Positions 1 through 11,400 of a stretch of 64,000 nt of DNA are shown here, piece by piece (position 1 is the stretch's first letter; every line of letters starts with the position of its first letter). The stretch is taken from contig NW_027488368.1 in the NCBI RefSeq assembly GCF_051014445.1, positions 4,340,001 to 4,404,000 on the forward strand, in the 5' to 3' direction. The notes beneath the pieces are model-generated. The model did no database searches, was not told the DNA's origin, and was given only the letters and a program-made list of their open reading frames with translations. Both the position numbers and the translations under genes were made by a program. This stretch comes from Colletes latitarsis (taxonomy: Eukaryota > Arthropoda > Insecta > Hymenoptera > Colletidae).

Positions 1-180
1 GATAAATATTTTAGAGGATAACGCATGCTCGGTCTGGGTTAGGTCTAGGATTTGCCCTCATCAGGCTCATACTTTCGCATATTTCTGATACTTCATGGCT
101 AGATCCTGGGCTGTTTCTGGATTGTATCACGTAGTAATGTGGTACCACGCTGAAACAGTCAATTAAACCTGGTTTCGATC

Positions 181-356
181 AATATTTTAGAGGATAACGC
201 AACTTAGGTCTGGGATAGGTCTTGGATTTGCCCTCATCAGACACTTACTTTCGCATATTTCTCATACTTCATGGCTAGATCCTGGGCTATTTCTGGATTG
301 CATCACGTAGTAAAGTGGTACCACACTGAAACATTCAATGAAACCTGGTCTGGATA
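181..356 (+). repeat. Exemplar monomer, type A
   Basis: This is the commonest version, exactly 176 bp. The variable middle reads TTCGCATATTTCTCATACTT, then an ATGGCTAGATCCTGGG segment and a TTTCTGGATTG segment before CACGTAG. Sub-variants differ at 'cttcatgg' versus 'cttgatgg' and in the three bases after 'gggct'. A-types starting GAGAATAATTCATG are a recognisable sub-branch (for example near 2125, 3182, 7586 and 22180). A-type copies occur in all zones of the window. Confidence 0.9.
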
Positions 357-708
357 AATATTTTAGAGGATAACGCATCTTAGGTCTGGGTTAGGTCTAA
401 GATTTGCCCTCATCAGGCTCACAGTTTAGCGTTTTTCACATTCTTGTTGAACAGATCCTGGGTTTTTTCTGGTTTGGATCACGAAGTAGTGTGGTACCAC
501 ACTGAAACAGTCCATTAAACCTGGTTTCGCTCAATATTTTAGAGGATAACGCATGTTAGGTCTAGGTTAGGTCTGCGATTTGCTCTCATCAGGCTCATTC
601 TTTCGCATATTTCTCATACTTCATGGCTAGATCCTGGGCTATTTCTGGATTGGATCACGTAGTAATGTGGTACCACACTGAAACAGTCAATTAAACCTGG
701 TTTTGATC

Positions 709-1170
709 AATATTTTAGAGGACAACGCATGTTAGGTCTAGGTTAGGCCTGGGATTTGCAACTCATCAGGGTCATACTGTCGCAGTTTTAACATACTTGT
801 TGAACGGATCCTGGGTTTTTTCTGGTTTGGTTCACGTAGCAATGTGGTACAACACTGAAACAGTCAATTAAACCTGGTTTCCATCAATATTTTAGAGGAC
901 AACGCATGTTAGGTCTAGGTTAGGCCTGGGATTTGCCCTCATCAGGGTCATACTGTCGCAGTTTTAACATACTTGTTGAACGGATCCTGGGTTTCTTCTG
1001 GTTTGGTTCACGTAGTAATGTGGTACCACGCTGAAACAGTCGATTAAACCTGGTTTCGATCAATATTTTAGAGGGTAACGCAAGTTAAGTCTGGGATAGG
1101 TCTGGGATTTGACCTCATCAGACTCATACTTTCGCGTTTTTCACATACTTGTTGAACAGATCGTGGGTTT
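709..1170 (+). repeat. Segment repeated ~2,994 bp downstream, copy 1
   Basis: This stretch of about 2.6 monomers matches 3703-4163 with scattered single-base differences. Shared rare markers are CACGTAGCAATG followed by GGTACAACAC (near 831 and 3824), and the GTTAAGTCTGGG head. The offset is 2994 before and 2993 after the one-base insertion in this copy. It is the trace of a 17-monomer displacement. Confidence 0.75.
886..1061 (+). repeat. Exemplar monomer, C/D hybrid
   Basis: The left half of the middle is C-like (TGTCGCAGTTTTAACATACTT). The right half is D-like (GTTGAACGGATCCTGGG). The switch lies near monomer position 90. Copies with this structure and the TACTGTCGCAG signature occur repeatedly left of about 34.5 kb (for example near 780, 3950, 7830, 11340, 16260, 26650, 31050 and 34390). 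I did not see them in the right part of the window. This is direct evidence that the middle versions recombine. Confidence 0.8.
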
Positions 1171-1237
1171 TTTCTGGTTTGGATCACGTAGTAATGTGGG
1201 ACCACACTGAAACAATCAATTAAACCTGGTCTTGATA
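1062..1237 (+). repeat. Exemplar monomer, type B
   Basis: This 176-bp version has a middle reading TTCGCGTTTTTCACATACTT, then a GTTGAACAGATC segment and a T-rich GGGTTTTTTCTGG tract. The flanks are shared with type A, so the difference is confined to about monomer positions 74-120. Many B copies carry GTAGTGTGG rather than GTAATGTGG, which lengthens the palindrome further along to 16 bp. This particular copy instead has GTGGGACC, which breaks the palindrome. Confidence 0.85.
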
Positions 1238-1989
1238 AATATTTTAGAGGATAACGCATGTTCGGTCTGGGTTAGGTCTAGGATTTGCCCTCATCAGTCT
1301 CATACTTTCGCATATTTCTGATACTTCATGGCTAGATCCTGGGCTATTTCTGGATTGGATCACGTAGTAAAGTGGTACCACACTGAAACATTCAATGAAA
1401 TCTGGTCTGGACAAATATTTTAGAGGATAACGCAGCTTAGGTCTGGGTTAGGTCTAAGATTTGCCCCCATCAGGCTCACAGTTTCGCGTTTTTCACATAC
1501 TTGTTGAACAGATCCTGGGTTTTGTCTGGTTTGGATCACGAAGTAGTGTGGTACCACACTGAAGCAGTCCATTAAACCTGGTTTCGCTCAATATTTTAGA
1601 GGATAACGCATGTTAGGTCTAGGTTAGGTCTGGGATTTGCTCTCATCAGGCTCATTCTTTCGCATATTTCTCATACTTGATGGCTAGATCCTGGGCTTTT
1701 TCTGGATTGCATCACGTAGTAATGAAGTACCACACTGAAACAGTCAATGAAACCTGGTTTCCATCAATATTTTAGAGGACAACGCAAGTTAGGTCTAGGT
1801 AAGGCCTGAGATTTTCACTGATCAGACTCATACTTTCGCATTCTTCACATACTTGTTGAACGGATCCTGGGTTTTTTCTGGTTTTGATCACGTAGTAATG
1901 TGGTACCACACTGAAACATTCAATTAAACCTGGTCTTGATATATATTTTAGAGAATAACGCATGTTAGGTCTGGGTTAGGTCTAGGATT

Positions 1990-2558
1990 TGCCCTCATCA
2001 GGCTCATACTTTCGCATATTTCTCATACTTCATGGCTAGATCCTGGGCTATTTCTGGATTGGATCACGTAGTAATGTGGTACCACACTGAAACAGTCAAT
2101 TAAACCTAGTTTCGATGAATATTTTAGAGAATAATTCATGTTAGGTCTAGGTTAGGTCTGGGATTTGCTCTCATCAGGCTCATTCTTTCGCATATTTCTC
2201 ATACTTGATGGCTAGATCCTGGGCTATTTCTGGATTGGATCACGTAGTAATGTGGTACCACACTGAAACAGTCAATTAAACCTGGTCTTGATAAATATTA
2301 TAGAGGATAACGCATGTTAGGTTTGGGTTAGGTCTAGGATTTGCCCTCATCAGGCTCATTCTTTCGCATATTTCTCATACTTCATGGCTAGATCCTGGGC
2401 TGTACCTGGATTGTATCACGTAGTAATGTGGTACCACGCTGAAACAGTCGATTAAACCAGGTTTCGATCAATATTTTAGAGGATAACGCAAGTTAGGTCT
2501 GGGTTAGGTCAAGGATTTGCCCTCATCAGGCTCATACTTTCGCATATTTCTAATACTT
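1990..2558 (+). repeat. Segment repeated 2,817 bp downstream, copy 1
   Basis: About 3.2 monomers match 4807-5375. The diagnostic marker is AAATATTATAGAGG (near 2295 and 5112) in place of AAATATTTTAGAGG, together with TTAGGTTTGGG and the TTCTAATACTT variant near the end. The offset equals 16 monomers plus one base. Copies diverge after TTCTAATACTT. Confidence 0.75.
2140..2161 (+). repeat. Internal 11-bp tandem repeat, exemplar
   Basis: GTTAGGTCTAG (2140-2150) is followed directly by GTTAGGTCTGG (2151-2161). The pair lies at monomer positions 23-44 of many monomers, commonly degraded in the second unit (GTTAGGCCTGG or GATAGGTCTGG). It superficially resembles TTAGG-type telomere units but is an 11-mer, so I do not call it telomeric. 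Confidence 0.85.
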
Positions 2559-2997
2559 GATGGCTAGATCCTGGGCTTTTTCTGGATTGCATCACGTAGT
2601 AATGAAGTACCACACTGAAACAGTCAATGAAACCTGGTTTCCATCAATATTTTAGAGGACAACGCAAGTTAGGTCTAGGTAAGGCCTGAGATTTTCACTG
2701 ATCAGACTCATACTTTCGCATTCTTCACATACTCGTTGAACAGATCCTGGGTTTTTTCTGGTTTGGATCACGTAGTAATGAGGAACCGCACCGAAACAAT
2801 CAATTAAACCTGGTCTTGATAAATATTTTAGAGGATAACGCATGCTAGGTCTAGGTTAGGCCTGGGATTTTCACTCATCAGACTCATACTTTCGCATTCT
2901 TCACATACTTGTTGAACGGATCCTGGGTTTTTTCTGGTTTGGATCACGTAGTAATGTGGTACCACACTGGAACAGTCGATTAAACCTGGTTTCGATC

Positions 2998-3174
2998 AAT
3001 ATTTTAGAGGATAACGCAAGTTAGGTCTGGGATAGGTCTGGGATTTGACCTCATCAGACTCATACTTTCGCACACTTCACATACTCGTTGAACAGATCCT
3101 GGGTTATTTTCTGGTTTGGATCACATAGTAATGTGGTACCACACTGAAACAGTCGATTAAACCAGGTTTCGATC
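2998..3174 (+). repeat. Exemplar monomer, type E (177 bp)
   Basis: The middle reads TTCGCACACTTCACATACTC followed by GTTGAACAGATC. It is 177 bp, one base longer than usual, because the T tract reads GGGTTATTTTCTGG. This extra base contributes to several higher-order periods exceeding an exact multiple of 176 by a few bases. E copies often carry TTTGACCTCATCAG upstream and are a fixed member of the 10-monomer repeat at 39.95-47.17 kb. Confidence 0.85.
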
Positions 3175-3702
3175 AATATTTTAGAGAATAATTCATGTTA
3201 GGTCTAGGTTAGGTCTGGGATTTGCTCTCATCAGGCTCATACTTTCGCATATTTCTCATACTTCATGGCTAGATCCTGGGCTGTTTCTGGATTGTATCAC
3301 GTAGTAATGTGGTACCACGCTGAAGCAGTCAATTAAACCTGGTTTCGATCAATATTTTAGAGAATAATTCATGTTAGGTCTAGGTTAGGTCTGGGATTTG
3401 CTCTCATCAGGCTCATACTTTCGCATATTTCTCATACTTCATGGCTAGATCCTGGGCTGTTTTTGGATTTTATCACGTAGTAATGTGGTACCACGCTGAA
3501 GCAGTCAATTAAACCTGGTTACAATCAATATTTTAGAGGATAACGCATGTTAGGCCTAGGTTATGTCTGGGATTTTCACTCATCAGACTCATACTTTCGC
3601 ATTCTTCACATACTTGTTGAACGGATCCTGGGTTTTTTCTGGTTTGGATCACGTAGTAATGTGGGACCACACTGAAACAGTTCATTAAACCTGGTTTCGC
3701 TC

Positions 3703-4163
3703 AATATTTTAGAGGAAAACGCATGTTAGGTCTAGGTTAGGCCTGGGATTTGCACTCATCAGGGTCATACTGTCGCAGTTTTAACATACTTGTTGAACGA
3801 ATCCTGGGTTTTTTCTGGTTTGGTTCACGTAGCAATGTGGTACAACACTGAAACAGTCAATTAAACCTGGTTTCCATCAATATTTTAGAGGACAACGCAT
3901 GTTAGGTCTAGGTTAGGCCTGGGATTTGCCCTCATCAGGGTCATACTGTCACAGTTTTAACATACTTGTTGAACGGATCCTGGGTTTTTTCTGGTTTGGT
4001 TCACGTAGTAATGTGGTACCACGCTGAAACAGTCGATTAAACCTGGTTTCGATCAATATTTTAGAGGATAACGCAAGTTAAGTCTGGGATAGGTCTGGGA
4101 TTTGACCTCATCAGACTCATACTTTCGCGTTTTTCACATACTTGTTGAACAGACCCTGGGTTT
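3703..4163 (+). repeat. Segment repeated ~2,994 bp upstream, copy 2
   Basis: This is the partner of 709-1170. It lacks the extra A seen near 760 and differs at a few sites, such as GAACGAATCC in place of GAACGGATCC and CTGTCACAG in place of CTGTCGCAG. Confidence 0.75.
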
Positions 4164-4185
4164 TTTCTGGTTTGGATCACGTAGT

Positions 4186-4201
4186 AGTGTGGTACCACAC
4201 T
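4186..4201. repeat. 16-bp perfect palindrome, exemplar
   Basis: AGTGTGGTACCACACT equals its own reverse complement. It occurs in monomers with GTAGTGTGG. The commoner GTAATGTGG monomers keep a 12-bp core, TGTGGTACCACA, at monomer positions 134-145. It recurs about every 176 bp except in variants such as GTGGGACC, GAAGTACC, GAAGTACAAC and ACCACGCTG, which break or shorten the symmetry. A protein-binding or cruciform role is possible but not shown. Confidence 0.85.
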
Positions 4202-4806
4202 GAAACAGTCCATTAAACCTGGTTGCGATCAATATTTTAGAGGATAACGCATGTTAGGGCTGGGTTAGGTCTAGGATTTGCCCTCATCAGGCTCATACTT
4301 TCGCGTTTTTCACATACTTGTTGACCGGATCCTGGGTTTTTTCTGGTTTGGATCACGTAGTAATGTGGGACCACACTGAAACAGTCAATTAAACCTGGTT
4401 TCGATCAATATTTTAGAGAATAATTCATGTTAGGTCTAGGTTAGGTCTGGAATTTACTCTCATCAGGCTCATTCTTTCGCATATTTCTCATACTGGATGG
4501 CTAGATCCTGGGCTTTTTCTGGATGGCATCACGTAGTAATGAAGTACAACACTGAAACAGTCAATTAAACCTGGTTTCGATCAATATTTTAGAGGATAAC
4601 GCAAGTTAGGTCTGGGATAGGTCTAGGATTTGCCCTCATCAGGCTCTTACTTTCGCATATTTCTCATACTTCATGGCTAGATCCTGGGCTATTTCTGGAT
4701 TGGATCACGTAGTAAAGTGGTACCACACTGGAACATTCAATGAAATCTGGTCTGGACAAATATTTTAGAGGATAACGCAGCTTAGGTCTGGGTTAGGTCT
4801 AAGATT

Positions 4807-5375
4807 TTCCCTCATCAGGCTCATACTTTCGCATATTTCTCATACTTCATGGCTAGTTCCTGGGCTATTTCTGGATTGGATCACGTAGTAATGTGGTACC
4901 ACACTGAAACAGTCAATTAAACCTGGTTTCGATCAATATTTTAGAGAATAATTCATGTTAGGTCTAGGTTAGGTCTGGGATTTGCTCTCATCAGGCTCAT
5001 TCTTTCGCATATTTCTCATACTTGATGGCTAGATCCTGGGCTATTTCTGGATTGGATCACGTAGTAATGTGGTACCACACTGAAACAGTCAATTAAACCT
5101 GGTCTTGATAAATATTATAGAGGATAACGCATGTTAGGTTTGGGTTAGGTCTAGGATTTGCCCTCATCAGGCTCATACTTTCGCATATTTCTCATACTTC
5201 ATGGCTAGATCCTGGGCTGTTTCTGGATTGTATCACGTAGTAATGTGGTACCACGCTGAAACAGTCGATTAAACCTGGTTTCGATCAATATTTTAGAGGA
5301 TAACGCAAGTTAGGTCTGGGTTAGGTCAAGGATTTGCCCTCATCAGGCTCATACTTTCGCATATTTCTAATACTT
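4807..5375 (+). repeat. Segment repeated 2,817 bp upstream, copy 2
   Basis: Partner of 1990-2558. It lies inside the 24-monomer block starting near 4221, so the AAATATTATAGAGG marker appears a third time near 9336. Confidence 0.75.
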
Positions 5376-5638
5376 CATGGCTAGATCCTGGGCTATTTCT
5401 GGATTGGATCACGTAGTAAAGTGGTACCACACTGAAACATTCAATGAAACCTGGTCTGGAAAAATATTTTAGAGGATAACGCATGTTAGGTCAAGGTTAG
5501 GTCTAAGATTTGCCCTCAGCAGGCTCACATTTTCGGGTTTTTCACATACTTGTTGAACAGATCCTGGGTTTTTTCTGGTTTGGATCACGTAGTAATGTGG
5601 TACCACACTGAAACATTCAATTAAACCTGGTCTTGATA

Positions 5639-5814
5639 AATATTTTAGAGGATAACACATGTTAGGTCTGGGTTACGTCTGTGATTTGCCCACATCAGGG
5701 TCGTACTTTCGCAGTTTTAACATGCATGTTGACCTGATCGAGGGTTTTCTTTGCTTTGGATCACGTAGTAAAGTGGTACCACACTAAAACAGTCAATTAA
5801 ACCTGGTTTCGATC
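5639..5814 (+). repeat. Exemplar monomer, type C
   Basis: The middle reads TTCGCAGTTTTAACATGCAT followed by GTTGACCTGATCGAGGG and a CTGCTTTGG segment, then CACGTAGTAAAGTGG. This is the most divergent version. I count about 5 full C monomers left of 47 kb (near 5.7, 9.95, 19.8, 20.5 and 39.3 kb) but about 20 between 48.8 and 64 kb. Copies with CATGCATG contain a second perfect palindrome. Confidence 0.85.
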
Positions 5815-5990
5815 AATATTTTAGAGGATAACGCATGTTAGGTCTAGGTTAGGCCTGGGATTTTCACTCATCAGACTCATACTTTCGCATTCTTCACATA
5901 CTTGTTGAACGGATCATGGGTTTTTTCTGGTTTGGATCACGTAGTAATGTGGGACCACACTGAAACAATCAATTAAACCTGGTCTTGATA
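5815..5990 (+). repeat. Exemplar monomer, type D
   Basis: The middle reads TTCGCATTCTTCACATACTT, then GTTGAACGGATC followed by TGGG. In most copies this creates GGATCC (a BamHI site); this exemplar has GGATCATGGG. D monomers usually follow a GTTAGGCCTGGG head and carry TTTTCACTCATCAG or TTTTCACTGATCAG in place of TTTGCCCTCATCAG, so head and middle are partly linked. Confidence 0.85.
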
Positions 5991-8444
5991 AATATTTTAG
6001 AGGATAACGCATGTTAGGTCTGGGATAGGTCTGGGATTTGCCCTCGTCAGACTCATACTTTCGCACACTTCACATACTCGTTGAACAGATCCTGGGTTTT
6101 TTCTGGTTTGGATCACGTAGTAATGAGGAACCGCACCGAAACAATCAATTAAACCTGGTCTTGATAAATATTTTAGAGGATAACGCATGCTAGGTCTAGG
6201 TTAGGCCTGGGATTTTCACTCATCAGACTCATACTTTCGCATTCTTCACATACTTGTTGAACGGATCCTGGGTTTTTTCTGGTTTGGATCACGTAGTAAT
6301 GTGGTACCACACTGAAACAGTCGATTAAACCTGGTTACGATCAATATTTTAGAGGATAACGCATGTTAGGTCTAGGTTAGGTCTGGGTTTTTCACTCATC
6401 AGACTCATACTTTCGCATTCTTCACATACTTGTTGAACGGATCCTGGGTTTTTTCTGGTTTGGATCACGTAGTAATGTGGTACCACACTGAAACAGTCGA
6501 TTAAACCTGGTTTCGATCAATATATTAGAGGATAACGCAAGTTAGGTCTGGGATAGGTCTGGGATTTGCTCTCATCAGGCTCATTCTTTCGCATATTTCT
6601 CATACATATTGAACAGATCCTTGGTTTTTTCTGGTTTGGATCACGTAGTAATGTGGGACCACACTGAAACAATCAATTAAACCTGGTCTTGATAAATATT
6701 TTAGAGGATAACGCATGTTAGGTCTGGGTTAGGTCTAGGATTTGCCCTCATCAGGCTCATACTTTCGCATATTTCTGATACTTCATGGCTAGATCCTGGG
6801 CTGTTTCTGGATTGCATCACGTAGTAAAGTGGTACCACACTGAAACATTCAATGAAACCTGGTCTGGATAAATATTTTAGAGGATAACGCATCTTAGGTC
6901 TGGGTTAGGTCTAAGATTTGCCCTCATCAGGCTCACAGTTTAGCGTTTTTCAAATACTTGTTGAACAGATCCTGGGTTTTTTCTGGTTTGGATCACGAAG
7001 TAGTGTGGTACCACACTGAACCAGTCCATTAATCCTGGTTTCGCTCAATATTTTAGAGGATAACGCATGTTAGGTCTAGGTTAGGTCTGCGATTTGCTCT
7101 CATCAGGCTCATTCTTTCGCATATTTCTCATACTTCATGGCTAGATCCTGGGCTTTTTCTGGATTGCATCACGTAGTAATGAAGTACCACACTGAAACAG
7201 TCAATGAAACCTGGTTTCCATCAATATTTTAGAGGACAACGCATGTTAGGTCTAGGTAAGGCCTGAGATTTTCACTGATCTGACTCATACTTTCGCATTC
7301 CTCACATACTTGTTGAACGGATCCTGGGTTTTTTCCGGTTTTGATCACGTAGTAATGTGGTACCACACTGAAACATTCAATTAAACCTGGTCTTGATAAA
7401 TATTTTAGAGAATAACGCATGTTAGGTCTGGGTTAGGTCTAGGATTTGCCCTCATCAGGCTCATACTTTCGCATATTTCTCATACTTCATGGCTAGATCC
7501 TGGGCTATTTCTGGATTGGATCACGTAGTAATGTGGTACCACACTGAAACAGTCAATTAAACCTGGTTTCGATCAATATTTTAGAGAATAATTCATGTTA
7601 GGTCTAGGTTAGGTCTGGGATTTGCTCTCATCAGGCTCATTCTTTCGCATATTTCTCATACTTGATGGCTAGATCCTGGGCTTTTTCTTGATTGCATCAC
7701 GTAGTAATGAAGTACAACACTGAAACAGTCAATTAAACCTGGTTTCCATCAATATTTTAGAGGACAACGCATGTTAGGTCTAGGTTAGGCATGGGATTTG
7801 CCCTCATCAGGGTCATACTGTCGCAGTTTTATCATACTTGTTGAACGGATCCTGGGTTTTGTCTGGTTTCGTTCACGTAGTAATGTGGTACCACACTGAA
7901 ACAGTCAATTAAACCTGGTCTTGATAAATATTTTAGAGGATAACGCATGTAAGGTCTGGGTTAGGTCTAGGATTTGCCCTCATCAGGCTCATACTTTCGC
8001 ATATTTCTGATACTTCATGGCTAGATCCTGGGCTGTTTCTGGATTGTATCACGTAGTAATGTGGTACCACGCTGAAACAGTCAATTAAACCTGGTTTCGA
8101 TCAACATTTTAGAGGATAACGCAAGTTAGGTCTGGGATAGGTCTAGGATTTGCCCTCATCAGGCTCTTACTTTCGCATATTTCTCATACTTCATGGCTAG
8201 ATCCTGGGCTATTTCTGGATTGGATCACGTAGTAAAGTGGTACCACACTGAAACATTCAATGAAACCTGGTCCTGATAAATATTTTAGAGGATAACGCAT
8301 CTTAGGTCTGGGTTAGGTCTAAGATCTGCCCTCATCAGGCTCACAGTTTAGCGTTTTTCACATACTTGTTGAACAGATCCTGGGTTTTTTCTGGTTTGGA
8401 TCACGAAGTAGTGTGGTACCACACTGATACAGTCCATTAAACCT

Positions 8445-11400
8445 GGTTGCGATCAATATTTTAGAGGATAACGCATGTTAGGGCTGGGTTAGGTCTAGGA
8501 TTTGCCCTCATCAGGCTCATACTTTCGCGTTTTTCACATACTTGTTGACCGGATCCTGGGTTTTTTCTGGTTTGGATCACGTTGTAATGTGGGACCACAC
8601 TGAAACAGTCAATTAAACCTGGTTTCGATCAATATTTTAGAGAATAATTCATGTTAGGTCTAGGTTAGGTCTGGAATTTACTCTCATCAGCCTCATTCTT
8701 TCGCATATTTCTCATACTGGATGGCTAGATCCTGGGCTTTTTCTGGATGGCATCACGTAGTAATGAAGTACAACACTGAAACAGTCAATTAAACCTGGTT
8801 TCGATCAATATTTTAGAGGATAACGCAAGTTAGGTCTGGGATAGGTCTAGGATTTGCCCTCATCAGGCTCTTACTTTCGCATATTTCTCATACTTCATGG
8901 CTAGATCCTGGGCTATTTCTGGATTGGATCACGTAGTAAAGTGGTACCACACTGGAACATTCAATGAAATCTGGTCTGGACAAATATTTTAGAGGATAAC
9001 GCAGCTTAGGTCTGGGTTAGGTCTAAGATTTTCCCTCATCAGGCTCATACTTTCGCATATTTCTCATACTTCATGGCTAGTTCCTGGGCTATTTCTGGAT
9101 TGGATCACGTAGTAATGTGGTACCACACTGAAACAGTCAATTAAACCTGGTTTCGATCAATATTTTAGAGAATAATTCATGTTAGGTCTAGGTTAGGTCT
9201 GGGATTTGCTCTCATCAGGCTCATTCTTTCGCATATTTCTCATACTTGATGGCTAGATCCTGGGCTATTTCTGGATTGGATCACGTAGTAATGTGGTACC
9301 ACACTGAAACAGTCAATTAAACCTGGTCTTGATAAATATTATAGAGGATAACGCATGTTAGGTTTGGGTTAGGTCTAGGATTTGCCCTCATCAGGCTCAT
9401 ACTTTCGCATATTTCTCATACTTCATGGCTAGATCCTGGGCTGTTTCTGGATTGTATCACGTAGTAATGTGGTACCACGCTGAAACAGTCGATTAAACCT
9501 GGTTTCGATCAATATTTTAGAGGATAACGCAAGTTAGGTCTGGGTTAGGTCAAGGATTTGCCCTCATCAGGCTCATACTTTCGCATATTTCTAATACTTC
9601 ATGGCTAGATCCTGGGCTATTTCTGGATTGGATCACGTAGTAAAGTGGTACCACACTGAAACATTCAATGAAACCTGGTCTGGAAAAATATTTTAGAGGA
9701 TAACGCATGTTAGGTCAAGGTTAGGTCTAAGATTTGCCCTCAGCAGGCTCACATTTTCGGGTTTTTCACATACTTGTTGAACAGATCCTGGGTTTTTTCT
9801 GGTTTGGATCACGTAGTAATGTGGTACCACACTGAAACATTCAATTAAACCTGGTCTTGATAAATATTTTAGAGGATAACACATGTTAGGTCTGGGTTAC
9901 GTCTGTGATTTGCCCACATCAGGGTCGTACTTTCGCAGTTTTAACATGCATGTTGACCTGATCGAGGGTTTTCTTTGCTTTGGATCACGTAGTAAAGTGG
10001 TACCACACTAAAACAGTCAATTAAACCTGGTTTCGATCAATATTTTAGAGGATAACGCATGTTAGGTCTAGGTTAGGCCTGGGATTTTCACTCATCAGAC
10101 TCATACTTTCGCATTCTTCACATACTTGTTGAACGGATCATGGGTTTTTTCTGGTTTGGATCACGTAGTAATGTGGGACCTCACTGAAACAATCAATTAA
10201 ACCTGGTCTTGATAAATATTTTAGAGGATAACGCATGTTAGGTCTGGGATAGGTCTGGGATTTGCCCTCGTCAGACTCATCCTTTCGCATTCTTCACATA
10301 CTTGTTGAACGGATCCTGGGTTTTTTCTGGTTTGGATCACGTAGTAATGTGGTACCACACTGAAACAGTCGATTAAACCTGGTTTCGATCAATATTTTAG
10401 AGGATAACGCATGTTAGGTCTAGGTTAGGTCTGGGTTTTTCACTCATCAGACTCATACTTTCGCATTCTTCACATACTTGTTGAACGGATCCTGGGTTTT
10501 TTCTGGTTTGGATCACGTAGTAATGTGGTACCACACTGAAACAGTCGATTAAACCTGGTTTCGATCAATATATTAGAGGATAACGCAAGTTAGGTCTGGG
10601 ATAGGTCTGGGATTTGCTCTCATCAGGCTCATTCTTTCGCATATTTCTCATACATATTGAACAGATCCTTGGTTTTTTCTGGTTTGGATCACGTAGTAAT
10701 GTGGGACCACACTGAAACAATCAATTAAACCTGGTCTTGATAAATATTTTAGAGGATAACGCATGTTAGGTCTGGGTTAGGTCTAGGATTTGCCCTCATC
10801 AGGCTCATACTTTCGCATATTTCTGATACTTCATGGCTAGATCCTGGGCTGTTTCTGGATTGCATCACGTAGTAAAGTGGTACTACACTGAAACATTCAA
10901 TGAAACCTGGTCTGGATAAATATTTTAGAGGATAACGCATCTTAGGTCTGGGTTAGGTCTAAGATTTGCCCTCATCAGGCTCACAGTTTAGCGTTTTTCA
11001 CATACTTGTTGAACAGATCCTGGGTTTTTTCTGGTTTGGATCACGAAGTAGTGTGGTACCACACTGAACCAGTCCATTAATCCTGGTTTCGCTCAATATT
11101 TTAGAGGATAACGCATGTTAGGTCTGCGAGTTGCTCTCATCAGGCTCATTCTTTCGCATATTTCTCATACTTCATGGCTAGATCCTGGGCTATTTCTGGA
11201 TTGGATCACGTAGTAATGTGGTACCACACTGATACAGTCAATTAAACCTGGTTTTGATCAATATTTTAGAGGACAACGCATGTTAGGTCTAGGTTAGGCC
11301 TGGGATTTGCCCTCATCAGGGTCATACTGTCGCAGTTTTAACATACTTGTTGAACGGATCCTGGGTTTTTTCTGGTTTGGTTCACGTAGTAATGTGGTAC

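Larger units (their letters stand above)
1..4220 (+). repeat. Left zone of mixed monomers without a clear long period
   Basis: About 24 monomers of types A, B, D, E and C/D hybrid occur in no simple order. Segments of a few monomers are repeated elsewhere (709-1170 at 3703-4163; 1990-2558 at 4807-5375; the stretch around 2781 at 6126). An extra base in the run GCAACTCATC near 760 makes that monomer 177 bp. No gene or unique sequence is present. Confidence 0.8.
4221..8444 (+). repeat. 24-monomer block, copy 1
   Basis: The block begins at GGTTGCGATC (4221) and the same start recurs at 8445, an offset of exactly 4224 = 24 x 176 bp. The rare variants inside it (the TTAGGGCTGGG head, CAGCAGGCTC near 5518, TTAGGCATGGG near 7786) all reappear in copy 2. 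Copies look nearly identical by eye over long stretches, so the duplication is recent relative to monomer divergence. Confidence 0.9.

Noticed and set aside
90..180. tRNA-like internal promoter (ATGGCTAGATCCTGGG as box A, GGTTTCGATC as box B)
   Set aside because: Box A fits poorly and is absent from types B-E; box B has about two mismatches to the usual core; no tRNA fold or terminator follows. A tRNA-derived origin cannot be supported.
165..200. Possible CENP-B box around the GGTTTCGATC monomer junction
   Set aside because: Only the TTCG core resembles the vertebrate consensus; the GGAA and CGGGA parts are missing.
1068..1259. Minus-strand open frame of 63 codons, one of about 30 alike in the window
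   Set aside because: Each starts in the ACGCAT motif of one monomer and ends at the TAA of CTCTAA in the next. The length is one monomer plus 16 bp, and since 176 is not a multiple of 3 the frame cannot run on. Most monomers have stops in this frame. It is a by-product of the repeat; the longer 70-92 codon versions (for example 21768-21980, 56760-57038) are the same reading.
2140..2161. Telomere-like TTAGG motifs
   Set aside because: The TTAGGTCT units are spaced 11 bp apart, only two per monomer, and never form a run of 5-7 bp telomere units.
1..3000. Regular two-monomer (352-bp) repeat
   Set aside because: Reading the monomer types in order gives no alternation; the long periods found are 10, 13, 18-19, 24 and 26.5 monomers.
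5700..5790. C-type monomer middle as a separate inserted element
   Set aside because: It is collinear with the other types, the same length, lacks terminal repeats or target duplications, and has conserved satellite on both sides. It is a diverged monomer version.
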